In this document: piece by piece, positions 43,576 through 52,090 of the stretch | How positions within the stretch are numbered: position 1 is the stretch's first letter | How the letters are laid out: each line of letters starts with the position of its first letter | DNA from: DATJFH01 sp035495815 | GTDB lineage: Bacteria; Acidobacteriota; Terriglobia; Bryobacterales; Bryobacteraceae | Reading direction: 5' to 3' | Assembly: GCA_035495815.1 (NCBI GenBank) | Contig: DATJFH010000346.1 | Coordinates: 1 to 64,000 of the forward strand | Length of the DNA stretch: 64,000 nt | Program-made: the position numbers and the translations under genes | The notes under the pieces: model-generated | Told to the model about the DNA's origin: nothing | Seen by the model: the letters and a program-made list of their open reading frames with translations, nothing else | Database searches by the model: none

Positions 43576-44388
43576 ATGCCGGACACACGTATAACCGAAC
43601 TGTTCGCCCGCTTGAAGCGCCAGAACCGCAAGGGCCTCGTCGCCTACATCACCGCCGGCGACCCCTCCCCGGACCGCACCCCCGGGCTGGTCGAAGCCCT
43701 CGAACGCGGCGGCGCCGACCTCATCGAGCTCGGCGTCCCCTTTTCCGACCCCATTGCCGACGGCCCCGTTATCCAGCGCGCCGGCCAACGCGCGCTCCAG
43801 GCGGGAACCACCGTCCGCAAAGTCCTCGAGATCGCCGCCGCGATCCGCACCCGTTCCGAAATACCCCTGCTGCTGTTCACGTACCTCAATCCGGTCATGC
43901 GCTACGGACTCGAAGCGCTGGCCGCCGACGCGCGCGCCGCCGGCATCGACGGCTGCCTGCTCATCGACGCCAGCGTGGAAGAAGCCCGCTCCTACGTGGA
44001 CGTCATGCGCTCCGCCGGGCTCGATACCGTGTTCCTGGCCACCCCCACCAGCACCCCCCGGCGCCTACGCCTGGTGGCCGAGTACTCCACCGGCTTCGTC
44101 TATCTGGTCTCCCGCACCGGTGTGACCGGCGAGCGGGATTCGGTCTCCGCCTCGGTCGCTCCGCTCGTCCGGTCCATGCGCGAAGTCACCAGCCTGCCGC
44201 TTGCCGTCGGGTTCGGCGTTTCCACGCCGGAGCAGGTTGCCCGGATCGGCGGCCAGGCCGAGGCCGTCGTGGTAGGATCGGCCATCATGCGCGTCATCGA
44301 AAAAAACGCGGATAACGCCTCGCTCGAAATCCAGCTCGAATCCTTCGTGCGCGAGCTCAAGCACGGCTTCCAGGCGGTGGGAGCATGA
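43576..44388 (+). CDS. trpA: Tryptophan synthase alpha chain
   Basis: The 270-residue TIM-barrel subunit cleaves indole-3-glycerol phosphate and channels indole to TrpB. The catalytic residues are visible in LIELGVPFSDPIADGP (Glu51 and Asp62). LFTYLNPVMRYG and the phosphate-binding GFGVSTPEQV and VVVGSAIM segments agree with the family. It starts three bases after trpB and its stop overlaps the chorismate mutase start as ATGA. Confidence 0.96.
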   Translation: MPDTRITELFARLKRQNRKGLVAYITAGDPSPDRTPGLVEALERGGADLIELGVPFSDPIADGPVIQRAGQRALQAGTTVRKVLEIAAAIRTRSEIPLLLFTYLNPVMRYGLEALAADARAAGIDGCLLIDASVEEARSYVDVMRSAGLDTVFLATPTSTPRRLRLVAEYSTGFVYLVSRTGVTGERDSVSASVAPLVRSMREVTSLPLAVGFGVSTPEQVARIGGQAEAVVVGSAIMRVIEKNADNASLEIQLESFVRELKHGFQAVGA

Positions 44389-44684
44389 CCGAGAAGGAAG
44401 CCCTCGAGGCGCTCGCCGACTGCCGCGCCCGCATCGACACTGTCGACCGCCGCCTGGTGGCCATCCTCAATGAGCGCACCCGCATCGTCGAGCAGATCGG
44501 CCGCGTCAAGCGGGAAATGGAGATGCCCATCTACGAGCCCAGGCGGGAGGACGAAGTCTTCGCCAACGCCCTCGGCAGCAATACCGGGCCGCTGCCGGCG
44601 GACTCCATCCGGCGGATTTTCGAGCGCATCATCGACGAGATGCGCGTCGTGCAAAAGAACAGGATGGAAGGGGCCCAATGTTAG
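44385..44684 (+). CDS. Chorismate mutase, AroQ type
   Basis: The 99-residue all-helical protein has the AroQ signature: CRARIDTVDRRLVAILNERT, with the active-site Arg and Lys in RIVEQIGRVKREM, then PIYEPRREDEVF and a C-terminal helix with RRIFERIIDEMR. It converts chorismate to prephenate for phenylalanine and tyrosine. It is a separate gene lying directly before DAHP synthase, where many bacteria have an AroQ-DAHP synthase fusion. It overlaps trpA by four bases and aroF by seven, so all three are co-translated. Confidence 0.93.
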   Translation: MTEKEALEALADCRARIDTVDRRLVAILNERTRIVEQIGRVKREMEMPIYEPRREDEVFANALGSNTGPLPADSIRRIFERIIDEMRVVQKNRMEGAQC

Positions 44685-45688
44685 TCGTCATGCAGGAGGG
44701 CGCCACCGAAGCGCAGATCCAGGCCGTCATCGACCGGCTGGTGCGGCTCGGGTTCGACGTACACCGCTCCACCGGCGTCCTCCACACCGTGCTCGGCGGC
44801 GTTGGCGCCCGCGATTTCGACCCCGCCGATTTCGACGTCATGGAAGGCGTCCAGAAGACTCACCGCATCGCCTCCGCCTATAAGCTCGCCAGCCGCAGTT
44901 TCCGGCCTTCCGGCACCGTGGTTCGCGTCGGCGATGTTGAAATCGGCGGCGACCGCGTCGTCGTCATGGCCGGCCCCTGCAGCGTCGAAACCCGGGACCA
45001 GATCGAGCGCATCGCGGCCATCGTCGCCGAGGCAGGCGCGCGCGTCATCCGGGGAGGCGCCTTCAAGCCCCGCAGCTCGCCTTACAGTTTCCAGGGGCTC
45101 GGCGAGGAAGGCCTGCTCATGTTGCGGAATGCCGCCGACCGCAACCGCCTCCTGGTGATCAGCGAAGTGATGGACCAGATCCAGATTCCGCTGGTGGCCG
45201 CCTATTCCGACATTCTGCAGGTCGGCGCCCGGAACATGCAGAACTTCAACCTGCTGCGCGAGCTCGGGAAACAGCGCAAGCCCGTGCTGCTCAAGCGCGG
45301 CATCGCCGCCACCATCGAGGAGCTCCTGCTCTCCGCCGAATACATCCTCTCCGGCGGCAATTACGAAGTGATCCTCTGCGAGCGCGGGATCCGTACGTTC
45401 GAGACGTACACCCGGAACACCATGGATATCTCCGCCATTCCCGTGGTCAAAAAGCTTTCGCACCTGCCCATCGTCGGCGACCCGTCCCACGCCACCGGAC
45501 GCCGGGACAAGGTCCCCCCCATGGCCCGCGCCGCCGTGGCCGCCGGCGCCGACGGGCTGCTGATCGAGGTGCATCATGATCCCGACAACGCGCTGAGCGA
45601 CGGAGCGCAGTCCATGTTCCCCGACCCGTTCCGGGAATTGATGAAGCAGCTTCGCATCATCGCGCCCGCCGTCGGGCGGAGCCTCTGA
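44678..45688 (+). CDS. aroF: 3-deoxy-7-phosphoheptulonate synthase with N-terminal ferredoxin-like regulatory domain
   Basis: The 336-residue protein has an N-terminal ferredoxin-like domain (about residues 1-70) followed by the type I-beta DAHP synthase barrel: VVMAGPCSVET, VIRGGAFKPRSSPYSFQG, NMQNFNLLRELGK, PVLLKRG, ILCERGIRTFE and LPIVGDPSHATGRRD. It makes the first intermediate of the shikimate pathway from PEP and erythrose 4-phosphate. In the Thermotoga maritima enzyme the same N-terminal domain mediates inhibition by tyrosine and phenylalanine, which fits the position beside chorismate mutase and tyrA. A GGAAGGGG site precedes the ATG. Confidence 0.95.
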   Translation: MLVVMQEGATEAQIQAVIDRLVRLGFDVHRSTGVLHTVLGGVGARDFDPADFDVMEGVQKTHRIASAYKLASRSFRPSGTVVRVGDVEIGGDRVVVMAGPCSVETRDQIERIAAIVAEAGARVIRGGAFKPRSSPYSFQGLGEEGLLMLRNAADRNRLLVISEVMDQIQIPLVAAYSDILQVGARNMQNFNLLRELGKQRKPVLLKRGIAATIEELLLSAEYILSGGNYEVILCERGIRTFETYTRNTMDISAIPVVKKLSHLPIVGDPSHATGRRDKVPPMARAAVAAGADGLLIEVHHDPDNALSDGAQSMFPDPFRELMKQLRIIAPAVGRSL

Positions 45689-45689
45689 C

Positions 45690-46538
45690 TTGCACACGGT
45701 AGCCATCGTCGGCGTGGGCTTGATCGGCGGCTCGTTCGGACTGGCGCTGAAAAAGGCCGGCTTCCGGGGCGAGATCGTCGGCGTCAGCTCCCCGGCCGCT
45801 CTGGCGGAAGCCCGGCGCCGCGGCGCCATCGACCGCGGCGCGCCCCTCGCCGACGCCGCCCGGGACGCCGACCTGATCTACCTGGCGCAGCCCATCGGAA
45901 GGATCATGGACACCCTGCGCCGCATCGATGATCTGGCTACCGGCGGCGCGCTGATTACCGACGCCGGCAGCACCAAGTCCGCCATTGTCGCGCTCGCGCG
46001 GAAGGTGGTCACCCGCTGCCAGTTTCTGGGCGGTCATCCCATGGCGGGCAAAGAGAAGCGCGGCGCCTCCGAAGCCGACGCCGGCCTGTTCGCCGGCCGC
46101 GCCTATGTGCTCACGCCGGACAGCGCCAAGGACCTCAAGACGCCCCGCGCAGTCGAGTTCGTCAAGTGGATCGAGCGTATCGGCGCCGTGCCCGTGGTGC
46201 TGGGTCCGGATCAGCATGACCTGGTGGTCTCGTTCACCTCCCACCTGCCGCAGCTCGCCTCCACGGCTCTGGCGGCGACCGTGGCCGAGAACCTCGAATC
46301 CCGCGAGGACCTGGAAGTGGCCGGCCCCGGCCTGATGGACATGACCCGCCTGGCCAAGAGCTCCTACGAAATCTGGCGCGACATCCTGGCCACCAACTCC
46401 GATTCCATCGACCGCGCCCTGGCCGCCTACATCGCCCGGCTCGAGCACCTGCGCGAAAACCTGCGCACGCGCCGCATGCAGCACGAGTTCGAAGCCGGCG
46501 CGGCGCTCGCCACCCGCCTGCGCCGCTCAGTACACTGA
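45690..46538 (+). CDS. tyrA: Prephenate dehydrogenase
   Basis: The 282-residue protein has a Rossmann NAD(P)-binding start TVAIVGVGLIGGSFGLALKK, TDAGSTKSAIV, the catalytic histidine in FLGGHPMAGKEKRG (about residue 113), and the helical dimerisation half with SFTSHLPQLASTALA. It oxidises prephenate (or arogenate) on the way to tyrosine. There is no ACT domain. The start is a TTG one base after the aroF stop, with GGAG eight bases upstream. It is the last gene of the operon. Confidence 0.94.
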   Translation: MHTVAIVGVGLIGGSFGLALKKAGFRGEIVGVSSPAALAEARRRGAIDRGAPLADAARDADLIYLAQPIGRIMDTLRRIDDLATGGALITDAGSTKSAIVALARKVVTRCQFLGGHPMAGKEKRGASEADAGLFAGRAYVLTPDSAKDLKTPRAVEFVKWIERIGAVPVVLGPDQHDLVVSFTSHLPQLASTALAATVAENLESREDLEVAGPGLMDMTRLAKSSYEIWRDILATNSDSIDRALAAYIARLEHLRENLRTRRMQHEFEAGAALATRLRRSVH

Positions 46539-46612
46539 TTCCTCGAACCGACGCCGGGGAATCGGCGGGCTCGCGCTGCCGGCGGGCGTCATCTAAACTG
46601 GTGGTAGCGATA

Positions 46613-47038
46613 ATGTCTCTCCCGGGTCCCCACTCCGATCTGGCGCGCAAGCGTCTGACGGACTTGCGCCACGGACTGCTCAAGCTCCACAAGGCCTTGC
46701 TCGATTCCGAGCGCCTCTCCTACGAGCGCACCTACGGACGCATCGCCACCCGCGGAGAGTTCTTCCAGCTCGTCATCGGCAACGAGTGGTTCGGCTGGCT
46801 GCACCAGGTCTCCGAGCTGGTCGTGCAGATCGACGAAATGCTGGACGCCGAGGAGCCGGTGACGCCGGTGGAAGCCACGAAGGTGATCGACCGGACCCGC
46901 CTCATGCTGAAACCGGCGGAAGAAGGCGAGGGTTTCGCAAAGCGCTACTTCGACGCCATGCAGCGGGATCCGGACGTCGTGCTCGCTCACGCCGCCGTGA
47001 AGAAGCTGCTGCGCAGGAGCGCGTTCCATCTGAATTAG
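46613..47038 (+). CDS. Uncharacterised soluble helical protein
   Basis: The 141-residue protein has no signal peptide or membrane helix. It is mostly helical: LARKRLTDLRHGLLKLHKALLD, SYERTYGRIATRGEFFQLVIG, EWFGWLHQVSELVVQIDEML and a C-terminal LAHAAVKKLLRRSAFHLN (segments separated by short turns). The QLVIGNEWFGWLHQVSELV region is a likely core motif of a conserved family, but I recognise no function. ATG 46613 is used; an in-frame GTG at 46601 is possible. It follows tyrA by 74 bases and converges on the MFS gene with a four-base overlap. Confidence 0.78.
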   Translation: MSLPGPHSDLARKRLTDLRHGLLKLHKALLDSERLSYERTYGRIATRGEFFQLVIGNEWFGWLHQVSELVVQIDEMLDAEEPVTPVEATKVIDRTRLMLKPAEEGEGFAKRYFDAMQRDPDVVLAHAAVKKLLRRSAFHLN

Positions 47039-48336
47039 ATGGCCCGCACCCTTCCGCGGCCGCTTTCCGCCGTGTTCCGGACCAGCAGCAGCACCAGCGC
47101 CATCGCCAGCAGCGGCACGAGGCTGGCCCCGATCAACACCGGTGCGAACGAATACCGGTCCGATATGTAGCCGATCAGAAAGGTCGAGAGGATGGTTCCG
47201 ATGCCCGCTCCCGTCCCGCTCATGCCGCTCACCGTGGCCACCGACTCGCTCGGGAACAGGTCCGCCGGAAACGTGTTGGCCATCGTCGAGAAAGCGGCGT
47301 AGCTGAACGTGGAGAGTCCGAACAGGCCGGCGATCACGTACAGGTTTGACGCCCACAGAGCCGCCATCAGCGACGCCATGCCGATCGCCCCCGGAATGAC
47401 CACCGCTTTGCGCGCCCTTCCGACCGGCCAGCCGCGCCCGACCAGCCAGCTTGAGACGCCACCTCCCGCGAAATTGCCGAGGTCCGAGCCGATGAACGGA
47501 ATCCAGAAGGCGATCAGGCTGTCCTCGAGCTTGAATCCCTTGGCCACCAGGTAAATGGCGAACCAGTCGGTGATGAAGAACCAGATGGGATCGGTCAACG
47601 CGCGGCTGGCGATCGTGCCCCAGGTCTGCGGGAACTTCAGCAGCTCGAGCCAGCTCGGGCGCGGTCCGCTGCCGGAATCCTCGCGCCGCTCGCGGTCCGA
47701 CAAAATCAGCTCCAGCTCGGACGCCGCGATGCGCCCGTGCTCTTCCGGCGGACGATACAGCCAGCGCCATGCCAGCAGCCAGGCCAGACCCAGCGTTCCG
47801 GTCAGGATGAAGGCGGGCTTCGGCCCGCCGAAGCCGTGATACAGCCAGAGCACCAGCCCCGGCGCGACCGCCGCTCCGATCGACGACCCGCTGTCGAACA
47901 GCGCCACCGCCCAGGCCCTCTCTCGGCTGGGAAACCATTCGGAAACCGCCTTCGTCGCCGCCGGCCAGTTGGCCGACTCGCCGATTCCCAGCAGAAAACG
48001 GAACACGCAGAAGCTGCGCAGCCCGGAGGCGAGCGACGTCAGCATCGCCGCCGCCGAATACCAGAGCACGGAGATCGTCAGCCCGCGCCGCGTTCCCACC
48101 CGGTCCATCAACCTCCCGCAGACGCTCTGCCCGATGGCGTAGGCAAGCCGGAAGGCGATCACGATCTTGGCGAAATCGGTATTGTTCCAGCCGTAGTCTT
48201 CCTTCAGGTACGGCGCCAGCACGGAGAGCGTCTGCCGGTCGATGTAGTTGATGACCGTGGACGCGAACAGCAGCCCGCAGATCCACCAGCGCAGGTAGGG
48301 TATGGGTCGGCCCGTGCGGCCGGCGGCGGTTTGCAT
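47035..48336 (-). CDS. MFS transporter, anion:cation symporter (sugar-acid type)
   Basis: The 433-residue protein has twelve membrane helices and the ACS-family phrases: FASTVINYIDRQTLSVLAPYL near the start, GRLMDRVGTRRG in the loop between helices 2 and 3, and FLLGIGESANWPAATKAVSEWFP, which is the signature of hexuronate/glucarate/phthalate-type carriers. It would import an organic acid with H+. It is the last gene of a minus-strand set after a PQQ sugar dehydrogenase (22-base gap) and a TonB receptor, which suggests uptake of an aldonic or uronic acid; this is inference. Confidence 0.9.
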   Translation of the reverse strand: MQTAAGRTGRPIPYLRWWICGLLFASTVINYIDRQTLSVLAPYLKEDYGWNNTDFAKIVIAFRLAYAIGQSVCGRLMDRVGTRRGLTISVLWYSAAAMLTSLASGLRSFCVFRFLLGIGESANWPAATKAVSEWFPSRERAWAVALFDSGSSIGAAVAPGLVLWLYHGFGGPKPAFILTGTLGLAWLLAWRWLYRPPEEHGRIAASELELILSDRERREDSGSGPRPSWLELLKFPQTWGTIASRALTDPIWFFITDWFAIYLVAKGFKLEDSLIAFWIPFIGSDLGNFAGGGVSSWLVGRGWPVGRARKAVVIPGAIGMASLMAALWASNLYVIAGLFGLSTFSYAAFSTMANTFPADLFPSESVATVSGMSGTGAGIGTILSTFLIGYISDRYSFAPVLIGASLVPLLAMALVLLLVRNTAESGRGRVRAI

Positions 48337-48358
48337 CCGACTGTCATTGTAGACGGTC

Positions 48359-49483
48359 CTACGGCCGCAACTCGAAGATGCGCCCTTCTCCGTGATCGGC
48401 GACGTAAAGATTGCCTTCTTCGTCCTCGCCGAAGGTGGAGATCCCGATTCCGGTCTCGAACGGGGGCGATTTCCGCCAGACGTCTCCCTCCTTCCGCAGC
48501 ATCCAGGCCCGGCCGTTGCAGTAATCGCCGTAAATGTAGAATCCCTGCAAAGCCGGAAAGCGGGTTCCGCGGTAGACATAGCCGCCGACTACCGTACAGC
48601 CCTCTGCATGGCTATGTTCGGCGACCGGCAAGGTAAGGCCCTCCGTCGAGCAGTCCGGTTCGAGAAAGCAATGATTCCCTTCCATGGGATTCCAGCCATA
48701 GTTCTCGCCTCCCGGACTTGACGCCGGCTGGAAATCGACTTCCTCCCACATTTCCTGGCCGACGTCACCGATGTAGAGGTCGCCCGTGAGCCGGTCGAAG
48801 GAGAAGCGCCATGGATTCCGCAGTCCCCACGCCCAGACCTCGGGACGCGCGCCTGCCTTGCCGGCGAACGGATTGCCCGGGGGAATCGAATACGGAGACT
48901 CGCCGGACTCCACGTCGATGCGCAGCAGCTTTCCCAGCAGCACGCCCGGATTCTGGCTGCTGAGCAGCGAATCGCCCCCGCCGCCGCCATCGCCCGTGCC
49001 CAGGTACAAGTAGCCGTCCCGGGGGCCGAAGACGAGGTTGCCGCCGTTGTGATTCGAGAACTCCCGGTGCTCGATCTGGAGGATCACGGTCTCGCTGGAC
49101 GGGTCGGCGATATCGGGATTGGAGGACAGCTCGAACCGCGAGATGACGAGGTCGCCGCTGGCCGCCGTGTAGTAAACGTAGAAGTGCCTTTTGGCTGCGA
49201 ACGAGGGCGGGAACGCCAGACCGAGCAGGCCGCGCTCGCCGCAACAGTTCACGCGATCGGAAATATCGAGAAAGGGAACAGGCGCGATCCTGCCTGCGCG
49301 CAGGATCTGGATCCGTCCCGCCTGCTCGGCGATGAACAGGCGTCCGCTCCCGTCGCGCGCGCTGGCGATAGTGGTGGGAAAAGCAAAACCGGCGGCCACC
49401 AGGACAGGCCGAACGGCGGGCCATTCGACGGGCGTCTGGCCGAAGGAGATCGAGAGAAGAGCGAGTAGAAGGAACGGTCTCAC
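48359..49483 (-). CDS. Secreted PQQ-dependent sugar dehydrogenase (GDH-B/YliI-like)
   Basis: The 374-residue protein has a signal peptide (MRPFLLLALLSISFGQ) and the soluble glucose/sorbosone dehydrogenase six-bladed propeller: ARDGSGRLFIAEQAGRI, GERGLLGLAFPPSF, GNLVFGPRDGYLYLGTGDGG, IPPGNPFAGKAG, EVWAWGLRNPWRFSFD and GDVGQEMWEEVDF. Members oxidise aldoses to lactones in the periplasm with PQQ and Ca2+. The start is a GTG; AAGGGGG lies about nine bases before it. It is 15 bases after the TonB receptor gene and 22 before the MFS gene. Some homologues in this superfamily (HHIP-like) are not enzymes, so activity is not certain. Confidence 0.88.
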   Translation of the reverse strand: MRPFLLLALLSISFGQTPVEWPAVRPVLVAAGFAFPTTIASARDGSGRLFIAEQAGRIQILRAGRIAPVPFLDISDRVNCCGERGLLGLAFPPSFAAKRHFYVYYTAASGDLVISRFELSSNPDIADPSSETVILQIEHREFSNHNGGNLVFGPRDGYLYLGTGDGGGGGDSLLSSQNPGVLLGKLLRIDVESGESPYSIPPGNPFAGKAGARPEVWAWGLRNPWRFSFDRLTGDLYIGDVGQEMWEEVDFQPASSPGGENYGWNPMEGNHCFLEPDCSTEGLTLPVAEHSHAEGCTVVGGYVYRGTRFPALQGFYIYGDYCNGRAWMLRKEGDVWRKSPPFETGIGISTFGEDEEGNLYVADHGEGRIFELRP

Positions 49484-49498
49484 AACCGTATGGCCCCC

Positions 49499-51832
49499 TT
49501 ACCATTCCATTTGCAAACGAGCGGCCACGCTGCGCGGCGCGGCCAGCGCGGTTCCGGACAGCAGACCCGCGAAATTGATCACGTTGAGACGGTTCGTAAG
49601 ATTGATCACGTCCACCTGCAAACGCAAGGAGCGCTTCTCGCGAACCCATACATCCGCTCCCGCGCCGGCGTCGGCGGAGAAGGACGGCCGCACCCGGCCG
49701 CGATTCAGATTCACCCGGTCCACAACGGCTGCGCCGTAGAGCTGCACGAGCAGCGCCCGATTTACGGGGCCTTCCAGTTCCACCGGCAGACCGCTGGCAT
49801 AACCCGCGCTGCCCGCCACCCAGAGCCTGGGAACGAGCTGGCAGCGGAGGCGCGCGCGCGCCGTGTTGCGCTGGTCCTGAGTGATGGCGAAGCTCTCGTT
49901 GGAATGCAGCAGCGCGTCGGAGCCGTCTTCCAGAAACAGTCCGCCGGCGACCGGCAGGCTGCCCTTTCCGGTCAGATTGCTGTAGCTTACGTAACCGGAA
50001 AACTTCCCCCAGCGCGGGATTTCGAGCTTGCTCTCGAAGCCGTAGATGGAAGCGCGGTCGAAGGCGATCGGAAAACTGACGCCCGTATTCAGCAGCACAT
50101 CGTCGTCCCCGAAGTTCCGGAGGTTGCGGCGAAACCAGGCGCCGTCGAGGCGCAGCTTCCCGAGCAGCGTCTTCGAGAAGCCGGCCTCGTAGAAATTCCC
50201 ACGGGACGGCCGGACCGGCAGGCTCAAGCCGGCGTCGCTGAGCTGGTGGGCGGCATCGGAGGCGGCCAGCAGCAGGTTCTCCATGGCCGGCGTCTGGAAA
50301 GCGCGATCGTAGGAAGCGCGCAGCAGCAGCCCGGCCGAGGGCAGGTGCCAGGCGGCGCCCAAACGCGGACTCACGGCGTTCTCATCCACCAGCAGGCGGT
50401 AGTGATCCCAGCGCAGTCCCGCGCTGAAGGTGAAGTTGCCTTTGCGGATCAGATCCTGGACGAAGGCGGACTGCTCGCGATCCTGGCGGCGATCGGAAAA
50501 GCGGAAATTCGGCGGCGTATCCCGGTCGAAGACGCGTAGGGCGCCGATGCGGAAAGCGGTAATACGGTAGGAGAAGCTCTCGTGAATGGAGCTGAAAATG
50601 GCGTCCGCGCCCGCTTTCCATTCATGCGCGCCGCGATGGCCGGAAACGGACGCGCGCAGGTAGGATTCGCGGAAGCCCCGATCCTGCGCCGGCAGGATGG
50701 GCGTCGAAAGGGGATTCGACCAGAGCGCCGCCGAGACATCCCGCGACATGGCGCGAACCGCGCCCAGCAGTCCCGGCGAGAAGACGCGCTGGTAGGACAG
50801 CCGGCCCTCGGTCTCTTCCGAGCTCCGGTCCTGGCGCTGTCCGGCGAGCTCCTGCAAAGTCTCGTTGGGAACCAGGAACGACACTCGCTTTCTCTGCGCA
50901 TGGAGGCTCAGGCGATCCTTGTCGGAGAAGTCCCGCTCCAGGCGAACGGTGGCGCCGCCGCCGGAAGCTTTGTTGGTGTAATTCCGCTCCGCGGGCGGAT
51001 CGAGGTATCGTCCGGTATGGAGGGCCTCGAAGCCGGCGGCGGCGGTAGTGCGGCCGAAGGTGTACTGGCCGGAGAAAAAGCCGCTTGCGGTGGAAAAGCG
51101 GGCTGCCTGGAAAGCGGCTTTGCCGTGGAATCCGGGACTCGTGTTGCGGGCCGTCACCACGTCGATCACGCCGCCGAGCTTGCGGCCGAACTCGGCGGGA
51201 TAATTGCCGGTGAGCACGTTCATGGACTGCACGTCCTCGACCTCCAGCGCGGGGGCATAGGCCGGCGAGCGATTGTCGAACACAGGCACTCCGTCGACCA
51301 CGTACTGGACTCCGTATTCGGCGCCGCGGGGATGGAGCACGCCGTTGGCTTCGAGCAGCCAGCCGGGCTGGGTATCGATCAGTTCGAGGACGGCGCGGCC
51401 GGGCGGGGCGGCGCGGCGGTCGCGCAGGGTTTCGGCGCCCAGGTAGTTGAGCGCTCCGGTGCGATGCGGGTCGAGCAGCGTGTCGAAATCCGAAACCTGG
51501 ACGGTGGTTTCGACCGCGGTCAGCCCCAGCGTGACGCGGTAATCGACCGGCGCTTCGGTGCGGACTTCCACCAGACTCGAGAAAGGCGCGAATCCGGGAT
51601 GATCCACTCGCATCCGGTACACGCCGAAGGGGAGGGCGCGAAGGGAGTAACGGCCCTGGGGGTCGGTGGCGAAGACGCGGCGCACCTGCGCGCTCTGGCC
51701 GACGAAACTGCCGGAGGCTTCGAGGCCGAGACCGGCCGGATCCCTGACCGTCAAGCGGAGCTCGCCGGTTCCGCGCTGCGCCGCCAGAGGCAGCGTGGAC
51801 AGCGCGAGCGTCGCGAACAGGATCCGGTTCAA
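49499..51832 (-). CDS. TonB-dependent receptor
   Basis: The 777-residue protein has a signal peptide (MNRILFATLALSTLPLAAQ), a carboxypeptidase-regulatory-like domain (about residues 22-105: LRLTVRDPAGLGLEASGSF, RYSLRALPFGVYRMRVDHPGF), a plug domain with YVVDGVPVFDNRS and MNVLTGNYPAEFGRKLGGVIDV, and a C-terminal beta-barrel ending in SVAARLQMEW, with the aromatic last residue typical of outer-membrane proteins. It is first in a three-gene set with a PQQ sugar dehydrogenase and an MFS carrier. The start is a TTG with AGAGG five bases upstream. The substrate may be a sugar or oligosaccharide by context only. Confidence 0.92.
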   Translation of the reverse strand: MNRILFATLALSTLPLAAQRGTGELRLTVRDPAGLGLEASGSFVGQSAQVRRVFATDPQGRYSLRALPFGVYRMRVDHPGFAPFSSLVEVRTEAPVDYRVTLGLTAVETTVQVSDFDTLLDPHRTGALNYLGAETLRDRRAAPPGRAVLELIDTQPGWLLEANGVLHPRGAEYGVQYVVDGVPVFDNRSPAYAPALEVEDVQSMNVLTGNYPAEFGRKLGGVIDVVTARNTSPGFHGKAAFQAARFSTASGFFSGQYTFGRTTAAAGFEALHTGRYLDPPAERNYTNKASGGGATVRLERDFSDKDRLSLHAQRKRVSFLVPNETLQELAGQRQDRSSEETEGRLSYQRVFSPGLLGAVRAMSRDVSAALWSNPLSTPILPAQDRGFRESYLRASVSGHRGAHEWKAGADAIFSSIHESFSYRITAFRIGALRVFDRDTPPNFRFSDRRQDREQSAFVQDLIRKGNFTFSAGLRWDHYRLLVDENAVSPRLGAAWHLPSAGLLLRASYDRAFQTPAMENLLLAASDAAHQLSDAGLSLPVRPSRGNFYEAGFSKTLLGKLRLDGAWFRRNLRNFGDDDVLLNTGVSFPIAFDRASIYGFESKLEIPRWGKFSGYVSYSNLTGKGSLPVAGGLFLEDGSDALLHSNESFAITQDQRNTARARLRCQLVPRLWVAGSAGYASGLPVELEGPVNRALLVQLYGAAVVDRVNLNRGRVRPSFSADAGAGADVWVREKRSLRLQVDVINLTNRLNVINFAGLLSGTALAAPRSVAARLQMEW

Positions 51833-51943
51833 CCCAACCTCTTACTAACCGATTGTAATACCCGCCCGGCGCCGGAAGTTGCGGCCGCGCACCGGCTCCG
51901 GTTTGGCGCCTCTTTTGCTCTATCCAGGACAGGGAGGTTGCTT

Positions 51944-52090
51944 ATGCTATTGCTTCTGATCCTGTTCGTTCTGCTGCTCGCGGTTCTTCCGACGTGGCCT
52001 TACAGCCGTGGATGGGGCTATTATCCGACGGGCGGACTGGGGACAATCCTGCTCATCGTGCTCATTCTGTTTCTACTCGGGCACATCTGA
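51944..52090 (+). CDS. DUF3309-type mini membrane protein
   Basis: The 48-residue product is LLLILFVLLLAVLPTWPYS then RGWGYYPTGGLGTILLIVLILFLLGHI: two hydrophobic helices around a Trp/Tyr/Gly-rich turn, the DUF3309 pattern. A strong GGGAGG lies seven bases before the ATG at 51944. The gene is easily missed because it lies at the tail of a much longer spurious frame antisense to the TonB receptor. Its last 18 bases overlap the convergent phosphohexomutase gene. The function of DUF3309 is unknown. Confidence 0.85.
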   Translation: MLLLLILFVLLLAVLPTWPYSRGWGYYPTGGLGTILLIVLILFLLGHI

